Shown here: piece by piece, positions 10,699-22,500 of the stretch | Layout of the letters: every line of letters begins with the position of its first letter | How positions within the stretch are numbered: position 1 is the stretch's first letter | From: Isochrysis galbana | Lineage: Eukaryota > Haptophyta > Isochrysidales > Isochrysidaceae | DNA: 64,000 bases | Reading direction: 5' to 3' | Assembly (NCBI GenBank): GCA_018136815.1 | Contig: CM030933.1 | Span: 2,046,947-2,110,946, forward strand | The notes under the pieces: generated by a model | Told to the model about the DNA's origin: nothing | The model's database searches: none | Seen by the model: the letters and a program-made list of their open reading frames with translations, nothing else | Program-made: the position numbers and the translations under genes

Positions 10699-11736
10699 CT
10701 AGCCCAAACGCACCTCACACGCATCATGAAGCCCTACTGCAAACCAATCTCGCTGAACAAAACTGAAGATATGCAGCCATAACTCGGGCGAAAGCGGAGT
10801 GTTGCCGCGCATTGCAAGCTCATAGGTGATTCTAAGTGCATAGCGATCCGATGTCGGGAACGACCAGTGCCAAGTCGTGCTCCAAAACTTTGGATCACCT
10901 CGGTTCTTACCTGTCCCCGTTTGAATGATTCTGTGAAGCCGTTGGCGCACGAGCCCAACACGATTGTGAGATTGTAGACTCGATCCCCTCGTACTGCCAT
11001 AATCGTAGTCGGTAAGGCGAGAGTGCGGCCCAAGAAGTGCAGCTGACTGCTGGTACTTTGGCTTCCAAGGGTTGTGGACCAGTGCTATCATGAAGGGCGA
11101 ACGATTACAATGATTGCGCACGTTGAGACAGGCGACAAATTTGCCCGAGTCGATCATCCAGCGGAGCGCTTCTGGGTACTCGATTCCGACATGGAGGGCA
11201 GTGTTGCCGTCTGAGTCGCGCGCTTGAGCATCCGCCCCGGCCTCGAGCAGCTTCGCTACCGTGCCAATCAAGCCATATGATGCCGCGCTCACGAGTGGCG
11301 TCGACGTGATCTCCCACGCCATCACCATTGGACAAGAAGTGTCTAGCGAAACACCTCGACGCACGCACATCTCTACGTACTCAAGCAGCTCCGCCTCCGC
11401 GCGCTGCGCCGCTCTATCTCCGCGAGCGCCCACAGCGCGGATAGCGGGAGTGATGATGCTCCAGCTTCCCTCTTTCTCGAGCTCTTTACACTCATCGTCG
11501 CTCGCGGCGGCGAGGGCGGCGTGTGCACGACGGAGCGAGCACGACTCGCATGCGTGCATCACTTTGTGCCACACTGGCGGCGCCGCAGCGTACAACTGCC
11601 GGAAAGGCAAGGCTGCTCGAGGACGGACAGAACGCCGAGGCGCCATCGGCAGAGGCGATGGAATCGAGTGGGGTCGGAGTGTGGAGGGGGTTTGCGTGAG
11701 AGATGACCTAGCGGCTTCCTCCTTCTTCTCCCGCAC
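10699..11736 (-). CDS. Ankyrin-repeat protein with F-box-like C-terminus
   Basis: A 345-aa open frame; initiation may instead be at the internal Met31 (11646), which has better context and begins MAPRRSVRPR. Two or three ankyrin repeats occupy about residues 145-215 (TPLVSAASYGLIGTVAKLL, DSDGNTALHVGI). The last 30 residues hold LSPELWLHIFSFVQRDWF, resembling the F-box/ELW tail attached to ankyrin repeats in large algal and protist families. I infer a protein-interaction adaptor, possibly for a ubiquitin ligase. A GTAAGA donor-like site lies inside the frame near 10910, but the uninterrupted frame argues against an intron. No signal peptide is present. Confidence 0.65.
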   Translation of the reverse strand: MREKKEEAARSSLTQTPSTLRPHSIPSPLPMAPRRSVRPRAALPFRQLYAAAPPVWHKVMHACESCSLRRAHAALAAASDDECKELEKEGSWSIITPAIRAVGARGDRAAQRAEAELLEYVEMCVRRGVSLDTSCPMVMAWEITSTPLVSAASYGLIGTVAKLLEAGADAQARDSDGNTALHVGIEYPEALRWMIDSGKFVACLNVRNHCNRSPFMIALVHNPWKPKYQQSAALLGPHSRLTDYDYGSTRGSSLQSHNRVGLVRQRLHRIIQTGTGKNRGDPKFWSTTWHWSFPTSDRYALRITYELAMRGNTPLSPELWLHIFSFVQRDWFAVGLHDACEVRLG

Positions 11737-11916
11737 ACACCAGGGGAGGATCGATCCCCGCTGGCCTCCTATGGCTCACCGAGGCGATTGGCAAAGGCAA
11801 GTCTATCCGCCAGCAGCCGATCCGATCGCTCGCGGGAAATCCTCCGCGACTTATCTCTATGAGTAGGAGCCCGGTGGGGGTGGCGGGTGGCGGGGCAAGG
11901 TCTGGTAGGTACAGAA

Positions 11917-12290
11917 ACAATCTTAAAAAACTAACCGCTACTTGCACGGCGTGTGGCGTGTGGCAGATTGCTTGTGCTACTCCTAACTACCCTCCCGATC
12001 CTACCACATCCCCTTCCCCCTCCTCCCGCTTCCTTCCTTGGAGAACCGGGGGAGGAGAGGCCGCGTGCGCTACTTCTGTACTTCTGCTTCGGCAAAGGGC
12101 GTGAGATCTCTAGGTTAAAGTCGACAGCTTGGTCGACAGAGTATAGATAGGGGAGTGATCATTTTGCGAAGGTGTTTATTGCTCGGGGCGTGTAGTCCTA
12201 GTCGCTCCCTCTGAGTTTTCAGGCGTTGGAGGAATCCCACCTTTGCTTTGACTAGCAAGTGATATCTTGGAACTAAGTTTCTACTTGGTT
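11917..12290 (-). mobile_element. Diverged 3' fragment of non-LTR family 1
   Basis: The minus strand encodes RYHLLVKAKVGF and LKTQRERLGLHAPSNKHLRKM, matching the ORF2 C-terminus of the full-length element. It then frameshifts in the last 20 codons. The 3' untranslated region is recognisable but decayed, and the poly-T end is interrupted. It is older than the copies at 6675 and 29215. Confidence 0.65.
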
Positions 12291-12355
12291 GACCCATCAT
12301 GGGGGGGCACGAGCACGAGCCCCCCCCCCCCCCGTCCCGTCCACTCCTTCCTAGG

Positions 12356-12575
12356 CGAGAAGCGTTCAATCACCATCACCCACAGCATGGAAAAGCGTTC
12401 AATCACATCACCCACAGCATGGAAAAGCGTTCAATCGCCATCACCCATCACCCCCACAGCATGGAAAAGCGTTCAATCACCATCAGCCTACACACCTACA
12501 CATGACACATGGAAAAGCGTTCAATCGCCATCATCACCCCCGTGCTACAGACCAGCAAAAGCGTTCAATTATCCC
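12356..12575 (+). repeat. Minisatellite built on AAAGCGTTCAATC
   Basis: Six imperfect units of roughly 30-50 bp share GCATGGAAAAGCGTTCAATC followed by CACCATCA spacers of variable length. The last unit runs into ATTATCCCCATCCCTGCTA, which also occurs inverted at 50225-50262. Confidence 0.8.
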
Positions 12576-12579
12576 CATC

Positions 12580-13125
12580 CCTGCTAGCACCTTTCGTTGT
12601 CGCCTCGACTCTCCCCCTCTTGTCGCTACAAGTGTGGAGACCCCTAGCGATAAGGGTGAGGTCCTAGTCACCGTCTGGAACCTCTCCGCCCGCCCGGTCA
12701 CCCTGCCAGCCTACTCCCCGGTGGCATCCGCTCACGTGGAATTTGTACTTCACGAGGCTACTCAGACTCACGGCTCCACCGACGCCGATCCCGAAGCTGC
12801 ACTGACCGAAGCGCAACGCGCCCTCCTCGATTCGATTAACATTGACCCAGACAAGCAGTTGACTCCTGATCAGCTCGGCCAAGTTCGTCGCCTGCTAGCC
12901 CGCCACATCGAAGCCTTCGCACTCGACCCCAAAAACCCCAAGCACACGCATGTCATGGAGGTCGAGCTTCCGCTGCTCCCCGGCGCCACGGCTCATCGCC
13001 ACGCTCCTTCTAAGTTGGGAGACGAAGGACGCGCCATCGTTGAAAAGCACGTCGCCGAGGCGTCGCCGAGGCTTCGCCTCTTAAGAGATAGAACTATTTC
13101 AAGCCCGTTCTTTCAACCTTCCTAA
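12580..13125 (+). pseudogene. Ty3/gypsy-type pol fragment (linker before RT)
   Basis: The open frame contains the acidic linker that precedes reverse transcriptase in Ty3/gypsy polyproteins: a helical LTPDQLGQVRRLLARHIEAF block, then FALDPKNPKHTHVMEVEL, HRHAPSKLGDEGRAIVEKHV and a stop soon after. No reverse transcriptase, RNase H or integrase follows. The end contains a short local duplication (GTCGCCGAGGC twice). Confidence 0.6.
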
Positions 13126-13164
13126 AACCCCGCAAAAGACCTCTGGAGTAGAGCTGTTACCCCC

Positions 13165-13460
13165 CAGGAGCCAACGCCCCCCAGGAGCTCCCGGGGGCCC
13201 CCAGGAGCTATCGGGGGGAAATTTTCTCCCGATCGCCAACAGCCCCACCGAGAGCTATCGGGGGACCGAGAAAATCCCCCGAGAGCTGTTGGGAGATTTT
13301 ACGTCCCCCGGGGAGCTATCGCGTTTTAAGGTCGGCCCCCAATAGCTATCGGGGGCGAAAGGCGGCCCCCGATAGCTATTGGGGGGAAAAGGACGGGCGC
13401 CGATAGCTATTGGGGGAAAACGACGGGCGCCGAGAGCTATCGGGGGGCTGCCCGCTACTC
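13165..13460 (+). repeat. Minisatellite built on GAGCTATCGGGGG
   Basis: About eleven units of 25-30 bp each contain CC(C/G)GAGAGCTATCGGGGG or CCCCAGGAGCT. Each unit is near-palindromic around GATAGCTATC. The array sits between the gypsy fragment and a PHD-like fragment. Confidence 0.8.
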
Positions 13461-13558
13461 CTGTCACGAGAGCAGAGGCACATGAACCCCCAGTGAGGCG
13501 AACAAGCCCGCGCCTGGCCGCCCCCCGTGCCGCACAGCCCGAGCCTTACACAGGTTCC

Positions 13559-13918
13559 ATGGACAATTTCACCATGCCTCCCGAGGATCGCGCCCAGTGG
13601 CCGCTCATTTGCGGCAAACTCGATTGTGCCCTGGGGGGGCGCATTCAAGCGGGCATGGGCTGCCGCTGCCCGGCGTGCAACCTGGTCTACCACGACTTGT
13701 GTGCCGGCCATGGTGGCGAAAAAGAGACTTGGGTGTGCTGTGACCGGCGTCATCTTGTCTCGCCCCGGCGTGCACTCAAGAGGTCGGCTGCTGCGGCTGC
13801 GTTGTCGAAGCAGGGTCTGCGCATGCAGCGGCGCGCGGCCGCCGAGGACGGCGAGGGCCTCGAGCTGACGGTACCACCTTTGGCTCTCACCGACGCTTGC
13901 CGCTCCTCCAGCCCCCAA
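13559..13918 (+). pseudogene. PHD-like zinc-finger fragment, probably transposon-derived
   Basis: The frame starting at MDNFTMPPEDRAQWPL contains a Cys/His cluster in PHD order: CGKLDC, then CRCPACNLVYHDLCAG, then WVCC. A basic stretch follows. The frame stays open to 14041 but loses character. The surroundings suggest it came from a retroelement polyprotein rather than a host reader protein. Confidence 0.4.
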
Positions 13919-14647
13919 TCGGACTCACCTCATGGAGCTCTTCATCATCTTGGCCATCTTGATTGCCCGCTGAACCCGCCGTTCTTGTTCAGCTCGGCGA
14001 GCGTCGACCTCGCTTGGGACGTGCTCCCACGGCGATACTGACCGCCTCTCGCCACCCTTCGTCATGTAGCCGTTGCGCGCCTCGCAGAAGTACTTCCGGA
14101 GCTCGGTGCAGCGGACGTCGACCTCCTTCTCGCTCATCATGGCTCTGTCGCTCTCTGCCGTCGCTCGACGCTCCGTCCGCTGTCTTTCCTCCCCTCCCTC
14201 CTATGTGATTTCTCTCCCCCACTCTAATAATAGAGTTATTGGAGGTCGTACCTCACTGCATCTCGCGTGTCTTCGGAATCATTCCCTCCCTTTCGTTGTT
14301 GTTGCAGATCGTTTCTCTTTCTTCGTTGATTGTCGTTGTTTGCAGGAGATGAGACGCGTGTCGTCTGCGGTTGCACCCACCGCAACACCCGAGCAAAACT
14401 CCTGTAAAAGGGAGAAATGGGTGGTACGATGCGTACAAATAGGTTGCCGCGTCCAGCTTCCGAATTTGTGCTCAAAGGGCCCACGGGTGCTCTCATCTTC
14501 TATTTTAAGCGTCGCTTTCAACGTTTGGTTTCTCGGTTATCTTTGGTTTCTCTCGCCTCGTCGTTCTAATTCTGGATTTCTTCTATTTCGGTTGCTCATT
14601 TCTCTTTCCATGCCGCTCGTCGGGACGACTCGAATTTAGTTGGGGAG
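13919..14647. other. No gene assigned
   Basis: A minus-strand frame around 13925-14140 has a basic, helix-prone sequence (AEQERRVQRAIKMAKMM) that could be an exon or transposon remnant; I do not recognise it. The rest is T-rich intergenic DNA. Confidence 0.3.
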
Positions 14648-15292
14648 TGTCGTATTTCATACGATGACAGACTTTTACTTTAACCTGTGGGTTATTTTTA
14701 GGCCTCAAGGTCTCGTCGATTGGCGATTGGTATGCCGCCTCTTCTCTTACTTTCTCTCGATGTCATCAAATGTTCCGTGACTGTCTTTTGTCTTCTCTCC
14801 GTGTCTCGGTCATAGCTCCCCAGCGAGGTCTGTCCTCGTTGTGCCGACCCCTCCGTCGCATGTCTGCGCGTTGCTGAATTGCCCTGGTACCGACGCTTGG
14901 CCGTCCGTCCAGGTGTGGTTAGTTTTCGCCCTGTTTGGCTTAGTGTGTGTGGTTCTGTGTCCTGAACCTTTTTGGGGTCTGGCGTTGTAGTCCCTCGTGT
15001 CTACCTCGGTCCTAAGAAGCTCTCATTCTCATTCTCTTTCTCCCACTAGCTCGCTAGCTAGCCTCGTCCCTACTCTCAGACGCCACGCGTCACAATCCTT
15101 CGGCCTTCCGTCCACCTCGTCGCTCGTAGCGCTCGATGGCAGACACTGTCAGACCCGACTCCTACTATGACCTTTCAGACATCTTCCCGCAAGCAACAAT
15201 CAACGAACATTCTACGGCCGCGTCAGCTGCCGGCTCGGTCGAACGTCGAACGGCCCTCTGCCTACGAGCCTGTAGTCATCGCGTGTTCGACA
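14648..15292 (+). mobile_element. Element A (LTR-like with Gag-like ORF), copy 1
   Basis: The element starts at TGTCGTATTTCATACGATGACA, an imperfect palindrome. A roughly 480-bp non-coding leader with CTCTCATTCTCATTCTC and GCTAGCTAGCCTCG blocks follows. A frame then opens at MADTVRPDSYYDLSDIF (15136), frameshifts after about 35 codons, and homology to the other copies stops at about 15292. Other copies start at 31090 (-), 48904 (+) and 58807 (+). Confidence 0.65.
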
Positions 15293-15534
15293 CTCGCTCG
15301 CCCCCATCGGTATCTTCACACAAGGAGTATGAATTCAAGATCCCAGTCTCCTAAGAATCTGGATCCGTACTGCTACGCAACTACTCTTGAAACTATATGT
15401 AGTAGTACCAGAGGGGGGGCCGACACTCAGAGACCGCGCGGGAGGACCCCAGGACCGGCCCGCAAGCCCATTATAATTTTATAACGTCTTGGCGTATTAG
15501 TATTTGGATTCTACGTCCAGGTCTATTTGTGGAG

Positions 15535-15675
15535 AGAAAAGATAGAGGGAGGGAGAGGGGGCGGGTGGGGAGTGGGGGGGGAGAGAGAGAGCGAGAGAGA
15601 GGGACGGACGGAGGGAGGGAGAGATAGAAAGAGGGAGAAGAATAGAGAAAGAGGAAGAGAGAGCCAGAGAGGGAG
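15535..15675 (+). repeat. GA-rich homopurine tract upstream of ABC-F gene
   Basis: A 140-bp purine-only stretch (GAGAGA, GGGAGG, GGACGGACGG) ends 35 bp before the ABC-F start codon. It lies in the 5' untranslated/promoter region; its GE/RE-rich translation is not part of the protein. Confidence 0.85.
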
Positions 15676-15709
15676 GAGGACGAGAAGCGCGGTCAGCCGC
15701 GTCGTCTCG

Positions 15710-18576
15710 ATGGCGTCGGCGGCGCTCTCTCGCGTGCTAGGGGCGGAGCGACTGAGTGCGTTAGACGAGGCGGGCGTCCTCGAGTATGTGACGTCGGCGC
15801 TGGAGGGAGACGACGAACCCTCCGAGCTCGCAGATATCCTTGCGCCGCTCCTGCTTGAAGCGGGAGCCGCAGGAGACGAGGCGGAGGCGGCGGAGCTCTC
15901 GGCAGCGCTGGCCTCGTCGCTCTCTCCCTCGCTCTCTACCGAGAGCGCTACAGCGGAGACGAGCCGGCTGCTCTCTGCGCCGGTGCAGATGGATGCGGTC
16001 GCCTCATCCGAGGAGCAAGAGATCCGCTCCGCAATCCGAGAGGGACTCAAGGTGCAGATCAACATCAACAAGGAGCTGGCGAGAGGATCCAACGAGCCCA
16101 TCAAGGAGGATGAGACGGAGGAGGAGATGAAGCTGCGGTTCAAGATGATGCGACGAGGAGAGAAGATGCTCAAGCGTGCCGCACGCCGCGAGAAGGTGCT
16201 CTCGATGCAAAGGGACGAGTTCATGCGCGAGCTGACGCGAGAGCCTGTCGTGCTGCATTGGCGCTCCGGAGGGGGTTCCAATGACATCCTGCTGCGCGGC
16301 GCCTCGGTCGACATCAACGGGCTCTCGCTGCTGGACGACTGCAACCTCACCCTGGTTGGGGGGCGCAAGTACGGCCTCATCGGTCGTAACGGCATCGGCA
16401 AGACAACCTTCCTCAAGTTTCTCGCTGCGCACCGGTTCGAGGGCATGCCCGAACACCTCCAGATTCTGCATATTGAGCAGGAGGTACCGGGAGGCGAGCG
16501 CTCCGTACTCGAAACGGTGCTCGAGACAGACCGCGAGCGCTCGGCGTTGCTGCAGGAGCAGGCGGAGCTCCTCGCTGAGGAGGAGGAGGCGGAGGCGGCA
16601 CCCAAGCCGGGTGAGATCGACACGCGTACCGAGAAGGAGAGAGAGATTGACATGCAGGACGAGCGCGATAGACAGGTGACACACGGTGCCGCACACTCGC
16701 CAGCGGCGTCTTGGCCTCGCGCTGCGCCCCGCCGGCTCTAATGCCTATCCGAGCTCCGCGCAGCGAGCACGCAGCTTGAGAACACCCGGTCAGCCCAGCT
16801 GCGTGCGCCTGCTCGTATGATCGCCACTGAGCATGGGGGCGGCTTGCTGGCACTCCACACGCACTCGGGATCCCCTCCTCCCCTGCAGGCTCGGCTTGCC
16901 GAGGTCATGGAGCGGCTAGTTGAGATTGACGCCGACGCAGCGCCCGCGCGAGCGGCGGTGATCTTAGCTGGCCTCGGTTTTGGCGCCGAGGAGCAATCGC
17001 GACCAACGGCCTCCTTCTCGGGCGGGTGGCGGATGCGCGTCTCACTCGCACGGGCGCTTTTTGTCGAGCCCGACGTGCTGCTGCTGGACGAACCGACCAA
17101 CCATCTCGACCTTCATGCGGTTCTGTGGTTGCAGGCACGCGCTGCACGCTTAGCCGTTCATCCGCCCGCGCCGGTCGCACCATGCTGCTCCTAGCAGCCC
17201 TAGATGCACCTTCAAGCGATGCTCCTCGGGGACGTTGCACCTACCGGGTTATGCTGTAGGCACTGCGTGGCGTTCCAAGGCCACGATTTATCGCTTGCCC
17301 CTTGCCCGGACAACCTCACTCGGTGGGCCCAGCATCGTACCATGTACCCAGGGCGCAACTGGCCTTTGCTGAGCCGACCGCCCTCTCGCGTCCCGTGCAG
17401 GAGTACCTCCAACGGTGGGACAAGACGCTAGTTGTGGTCTCTCATGCACGCTCTTTCCTCAACGCCGTGGTGACTGACATTCTGCACTTCCAAGCGAAGG
17501 GCATCACTCGATACAAGGGAGACTACGACCACTTTGAGGGCACGCGCGCCGACGAGATCCGAAACAACGAGCGGAAGGCGGAGGCACAGGAGAAAGCGCG
17601 AGCGCACATGAATGCGTTCATTGCCAAGTTCCGTTCCAACGCCAACCGCGCCAAGATGGTCCAATCGCGAATCAAGGCGCTCGGTCGCATGGAGACGCTC
17701 GCGGAGATCCTTACGGACTCCACACTTTGCTTTAAGTTCCCGTCGCCCGAGGCGCTCTCCGCCCCAGTCTTGCAGATGAATGACGTGGCATTCGGCTATG
17801 TGGGCTACAAGGGTATGAAGCCTTTGCCGACGAGCGGCGACACGGCAGCGGTCGCGGTGGCGGGGGCGAGCGATTCTACGGCCACTCCTAAGCTCCTCTT
17901 CGAGAATGTCAACCTGGGCCTCGACATGGAATCGCGAGTCGCCCTCGTCGGCCCCAACGGCGTGGGCAAGTCGACCCTCCTTAAGGTGCTACTAGGAGAG
18001 CTCCAGCCTATGCCAGACACCCGTGGGCGCGTCGGGTCTGTGACGCGCGCCGCACGGCTGCGCATTGGCTACTTCTCGCAGCATCACGTTGACCAGCTTG
18101 ACCTCAAGCTCACTGCGATGGAGTCCTTCCAAAAGCAGTACCCCAATGCTAAGCCACTTGAGATTCGAGCCCACTTGGGCGGGATGGGCCTCGGCGGGAA
18201 CTTAGCGCTCCAACGGATGAGTACACTTTCCGGCGGCCAAAAGTCCCGCGTGGCTTTTGCGCAGATCATGTGGCAGAAACCACACCTCCTTCTCCTTGAT
18301 GAGCCAACTAACCACTTGGACCTGGATGCTGTTGAGGCACTTATCCACGCTCTCCTCGACTTCGATGGTGGCGTGTTGGTAATCTCGCACGACGAATATC
18401 TCGTAACGTCGGTCGCCGAGACGCTTTGGGTGGCAGAGCCTGGGAGAGTGACGCTCTTCAAGGACACCTTCGACGTCTACAAGAAGCGTGAATTAGCCAA
18501 GGGAGCTTCGCTGGGGTCTGCAGGGGCTGCACGGCCCGGAAAGCCGAAGCCGGCCGCTTCGCGCAAGGGGGGTTGA
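15710..18576 (+). CDS. ABC-F ATPase, ABCF3/GCN20 homologue, 3 exons
   Basis: A cytosolic non-transport ABC ATPase of the GCN20/ABCF3 type, expected to act with ribosomes and GCN1 in the GCN2 stress response. Exons are 15710-16675, 16889-17134 and 17401-18576, all joining in phase 0, for 795 aa. The first ATPase has Walker [10 protein letters not shown] at about residue 225, signature FSGGWRMR near 365 and Walker [13 protein letters not shown] near 387. The second has Walker [10 protein letters not shown] near 588, IGYFSQHHV, signature [13 protein letters not shown] near 680 and [13 protein letters not shown] near 703. The N-terminal extension of about 200 aa is longer than in animals. Intron 1 is GT-AG; intron 2 begins with GC (17135) and ends CAG, a GC-AG intron required to keep LWLQ joined to EYLQRW. 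An in-frame Met2-Ala start follows a GA tract. Confidence 0.92.
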
Positions 18577-19197
18577 TAGCGAGCAGGCTGTTGAACGGCG
18601 CCTATTCTTGGAGGCTTGCTTGCAGTGGCCTCAGTGCCATTGCACACGCATTTTACGCGGTAACCAAGAAGGCACGGGCTCACATGCAGTGCCGGCGAGG
18701 AGATCAAGCATTTGCAGTCGCTGACGAACCGCAAGTCGGATGGTTGCATGCACTCGCTCCCAATGATTTACGCATTTCGATTAGATGAAGCATTATCGCC
18801 CGCGGCGAGAGCAACGACATAAAGTTCGCGATACATCATTGACCTACCACTGCCCCCCGTACATCCTCGGCTTGCTCGCGCGAATGCCTTTGTGGTGTAC
18901 TAATATTGATTGTAGCACAGTCTAGCCACTGCCGCATAATACGCACAGCTGACACACACGAAGCCATGCCGGTACGCCAGCGCACTCTCTTGTGCGAGTT
19001 TGCAGCCACTCAACTAAGGTCGCATTCCGTGGAATATGGGACAGACAAGCTCGATATGAGCCATAGTCACATTGTTCCTGCATATTTTAACATATACATA
19101 CTGCTATGATATTATGACAATTAAATCAGCGACTTGGCAGTTTGCAGCTATTATTGTTACGGAGAGCGGCGCTGAAACTGTCTTAGATAGCCCCATC
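18577..19197. other. 3' flank of ABC-F gene, no gene seen
   Basis: AT-richer intergenic DNA between convergent genes; it is the insertion target of the retrotransposon that follows. No poly(A) signal of standard form is evident. Confidence 0.5.
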
Positions 19198-19216
19198 CGA
19201 GTGTTGGCACGCAAAA
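19198..19216. repeat. 19-bp target-site duplication, left copy
   Basis: CGAGTGTTGGCACGCAAAA occurs here and at 25515-25533, exactly flanking the full-length retrotransposon. The terminal AAAA overlaps the start of the element's A-run on this strand, so the boundary is uncertain by up to four bases. Confidence 0.92.
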
Positions 19217-19518
19217 AAAAAAATCTTCTTAAAATTCCCCGCTACGCGTGCGGCGTGAGGCAGTGTGCTAGTGTACCTCCCTACTACCCAACCTTAACCC
19301 CTGACAACCCCCTTCCCCTTTCCCAGTTCCCTCTTTATCGGAGAAGCTGGTTCCGGGGAGGCCGCGCGCGCTGCTTCGGCCGGGAGTTGGAGAGAAGGGG
19401 GCTGGAGACTGTGATTCGTCCTGTACGCTAGTGTTGATTCGGGTTGCCTTCTATTGTATTTCGTGGGATCTTTATTGATATCCTCCTCGTTTTCTTCTAA
19501 GACGCGGTATTAAGTGCC

Positions 19519-22500
19519 TTAGGTGATGTTACGGATGTCTAGCCCTCCCGCCGCCTGCAGGAGGTCTTCCGATGCTTCTAGGTTGAACTCCTTGTCCACC
19601 GTGTAGAGCGGACTTATCAATTTCTTAAAGTGTTTGTTACTCGGGGCGTGTAGCCCCATATTCTCTCGTTGTTTTTTCAGCCTCAGAAAGAACCCGACTT
19701 TCGCCGTTACTAATAGGTGGTATCTCGCAAGGATCGCTCTTAAGATCGACCTAACGGACCTGCCGTCCGCGTTGCCATATTGGATGTTATAAAAGTCAGT
19801 TAGGATGTACCTCCACGCCAGGATGCCTAGGTATCCCGAGGAGGGGTGCGGTCTGTCCACTTGATAGCAGAAAAGTCGTTGGGCTGTTTCGGATCCCGGC
19901 CTGAGGCTAATCCCCAGAAGTCCTTCTATGAATTCAAAGATGGGCTCCGTCGCGATGCATGATGCCAGGTGAGTGGAGCTTTCAGGGGCTATGCCGCAAA
20001 AGCGGCATGTTGGATCGTCAGCAAAGCGGTTCGCTGTAGCTAACCTCCTATGTAGGACATGTTTGAAATGCAAGTAAGAGTCTCTAGGCGTCAAAAAGTT
20101 ATATTTGTATAATTGCGATATTTGTTTCCACTTTCCCGAGAGGACCGGTAACCTTTTTTCCCATCTTAGTGTGGATTTTTGTGTTTTGGTTTTCCTCAAA
20201 GCGAGGAACGCTTTAGTCAAGTCCCTGACACTTACATCCTCCAGTGTTGTACGCGTGCCTTTTAGCATGTATTCTTGAGGTAACGGGTACGCCGTTTCCG
20301 CCGGGCCGTCGTACGCATGTCCCCACTTCAGCGGGGTGTATAGTTCGTCGGGCAGTAGTTGCGGGCTAATCCGCTCGTGGATGTGGGGCTCTCCCATGAC
20401 ATTGAGCTGGACCTTGTGGTAGTCGCCTCTTCGGCGCAGATAAAAGTTATGGTCTATATCGACTAGGATCTCGCCTAGATCGTGTGCGTCCGGATCTTCC
20501 TGAGGGAGTATCTCTTGCTCCTCTGGAGCCGGGGGCGGAGTCTTCGCTTGTTTTTTAAGAAGGTTCATATAATCGAAAGTGGTATGTATTAGTCTTGATC
20601 TCGTCCACTCAGAAATCTTTTCCCATGACTTAAGAAAGGGGCCTACCGATATGTAATTTCCCCTATGGCGTATCCAACGTTCTCCGTCCGGCAAGTAAGC
20701 CGCGCATTCTTCCATAGTGTAAACGTCCCCCGTATCCGGGTTTATGGTGTTGTGAACAATAACTGTCTGTAGAGACTCCCATTTCGACCTATGTGAGTGA
20801 TGGATAGCCGGAGGCTTGTGGAAAAGATTGTGCCATATCGGGGAGCCCTGAGTGCCTTCTCGTGTGATTTCTCCCCTAAGGAAGTTGATCCTTCTGAAGT
20901 TTTCCAGCGCGTGCTTCCAGAATGCCGGGAGCGTGTTATTGCCGCGAATGCTAGCCGTGAGGCTCTTCGAGTCGACCTTCGAAAAGACCGCCGCTCGCCC
21001 TAAGGGGGTGCGGCTGAACCATTGATCCAAGACTATCTTCCATTCCGCCATTGACGGGTTAAGATATCGGACTATCCATATCGCTTGGAGCGCCCTCGTG
21101 TGTTCGGCCATGGGAAGTAGTCCGACCCCCAATAGGGGCCCGTCTTCGCTTGTGCCTACCCTCGGATATGCCGGAAGGGTTATCCATTTCCGACCCTCTT
21201 GCGAGGAGCCTAGCTCATCCACCTGAAGTCGGGGAGACCTATCCCACAATATAGTTTGAACGTCCGAGTCAATGGCCTCCATGAACCATGCCGGAGGAGT
21301 GGACGTGGATAGCCAATATCTCGGCGTCCCGTAGATTATGAAGTTCACTAGCAGCGTCCTCCCGTGAATGGAGAGACTCTTCAGACCTCTCCATGTTGCG
21401 ACCTTTTTCTTAAGCTTCGCGTATAGCTTCTCCCAGAAGGAGTCGTTTTCTAGCCCTTCCCAGAAAGGGACTCCTAGAATGGTCGCATACTCGCCTTCGC
21501 CGAGTGTTTTAAGATAAGTTAGCGTCTCGGGGACCTGCGCCCCTGTAAGCGATCCCATTCTTATTAGTATACTCTTGTTTTTGTTCACCCTAGCCCCGGT
21601 GGCGGTTCCATATGTCTCTAAGATGTGCATCGCCCTCTCCAGTGACTCGAAAGAGCTCGCTAAAATTTGCGTGTCGTCGGCAAACTGCGAAAGCCTTAAC
21701 TCTCTAGGTCCTATTGTGATTCCCTTCATCTCAGGGTCGGCGTTGACTAGTCGTGTTAGGCCTTCGGCCACTAAGAGAAAAGCTAGGGGCGATAGCGGGC
21801 ACCCTTGGGGCATGCCGCAATGTATCGTGAAGGGATTGCTGCGTCTACCATTGGCCTTGATCCATCTGATCGGAAGGGAATCCGCGTTAGTTAATAGTGT
21901 TAGCCATCTAGAGTAACCGGGGCCGAAGCCCAATGCCTGTATCGCTTTATGATAATAATCCCAGCTGACTCTATCGAAAGCTTTCTCCCAGTCTATCGCC
22001 AGGGCTAATCCCTCTTCGTCTGCGTCTTCCAAGTATGCTTGCACTAACTTTAGCAAATGGGTGGCTTCGCCTATCATCCTCCTAGGCACAAAGCCCACTT
22101 GCTCCCTGGAGATGATCGTATGTATCGTTTTTTTGAGTCTGTTAGCTAGGATCCTGGCGAGGATTTTGTAGTCCGTTTGGAGCAACGTTATTGGTCTATA
22201 GTTCCTCGGGTCCCTGGCGTCCCCTTTTTTATAGAGCAGGGCTATATCACCCGAGCACGTGTCCTCCGGTAATGCCCCCGACCGGTAGGCTTCGTGAAAC
22301 ATGTCCATCAGGCGCGGGGCCGCTAGCTTTTCAAAGCTTTGATAGAACTCCATTGGTATGCCGTCCGGCCCCGCGGATTTACCTTTCGCCATTTGCCGTA
22401 TAGCACGGATGATCTCCGAATATCCTATGGGCTTGTCCAAGAAGGACCTATGACCCGTCGGTATCTGACGTTGCCTTAGCGCGTGAAGGAGGGGCTCCGC

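Noticed and set aside
12115-12369. 84-aa frame as a possible small gene
   Set aside because: It is the decayed C-terminus of retrotransposon ORF2, with a frameshift in the last codons.
12356-12575. CRISPR-like array of regularly spaced repeats
   Set aside because: Spacers are short, variable in length and themselves repetitive (CACCATCA), and the genome is eukaryotic; this is a minisatellite.
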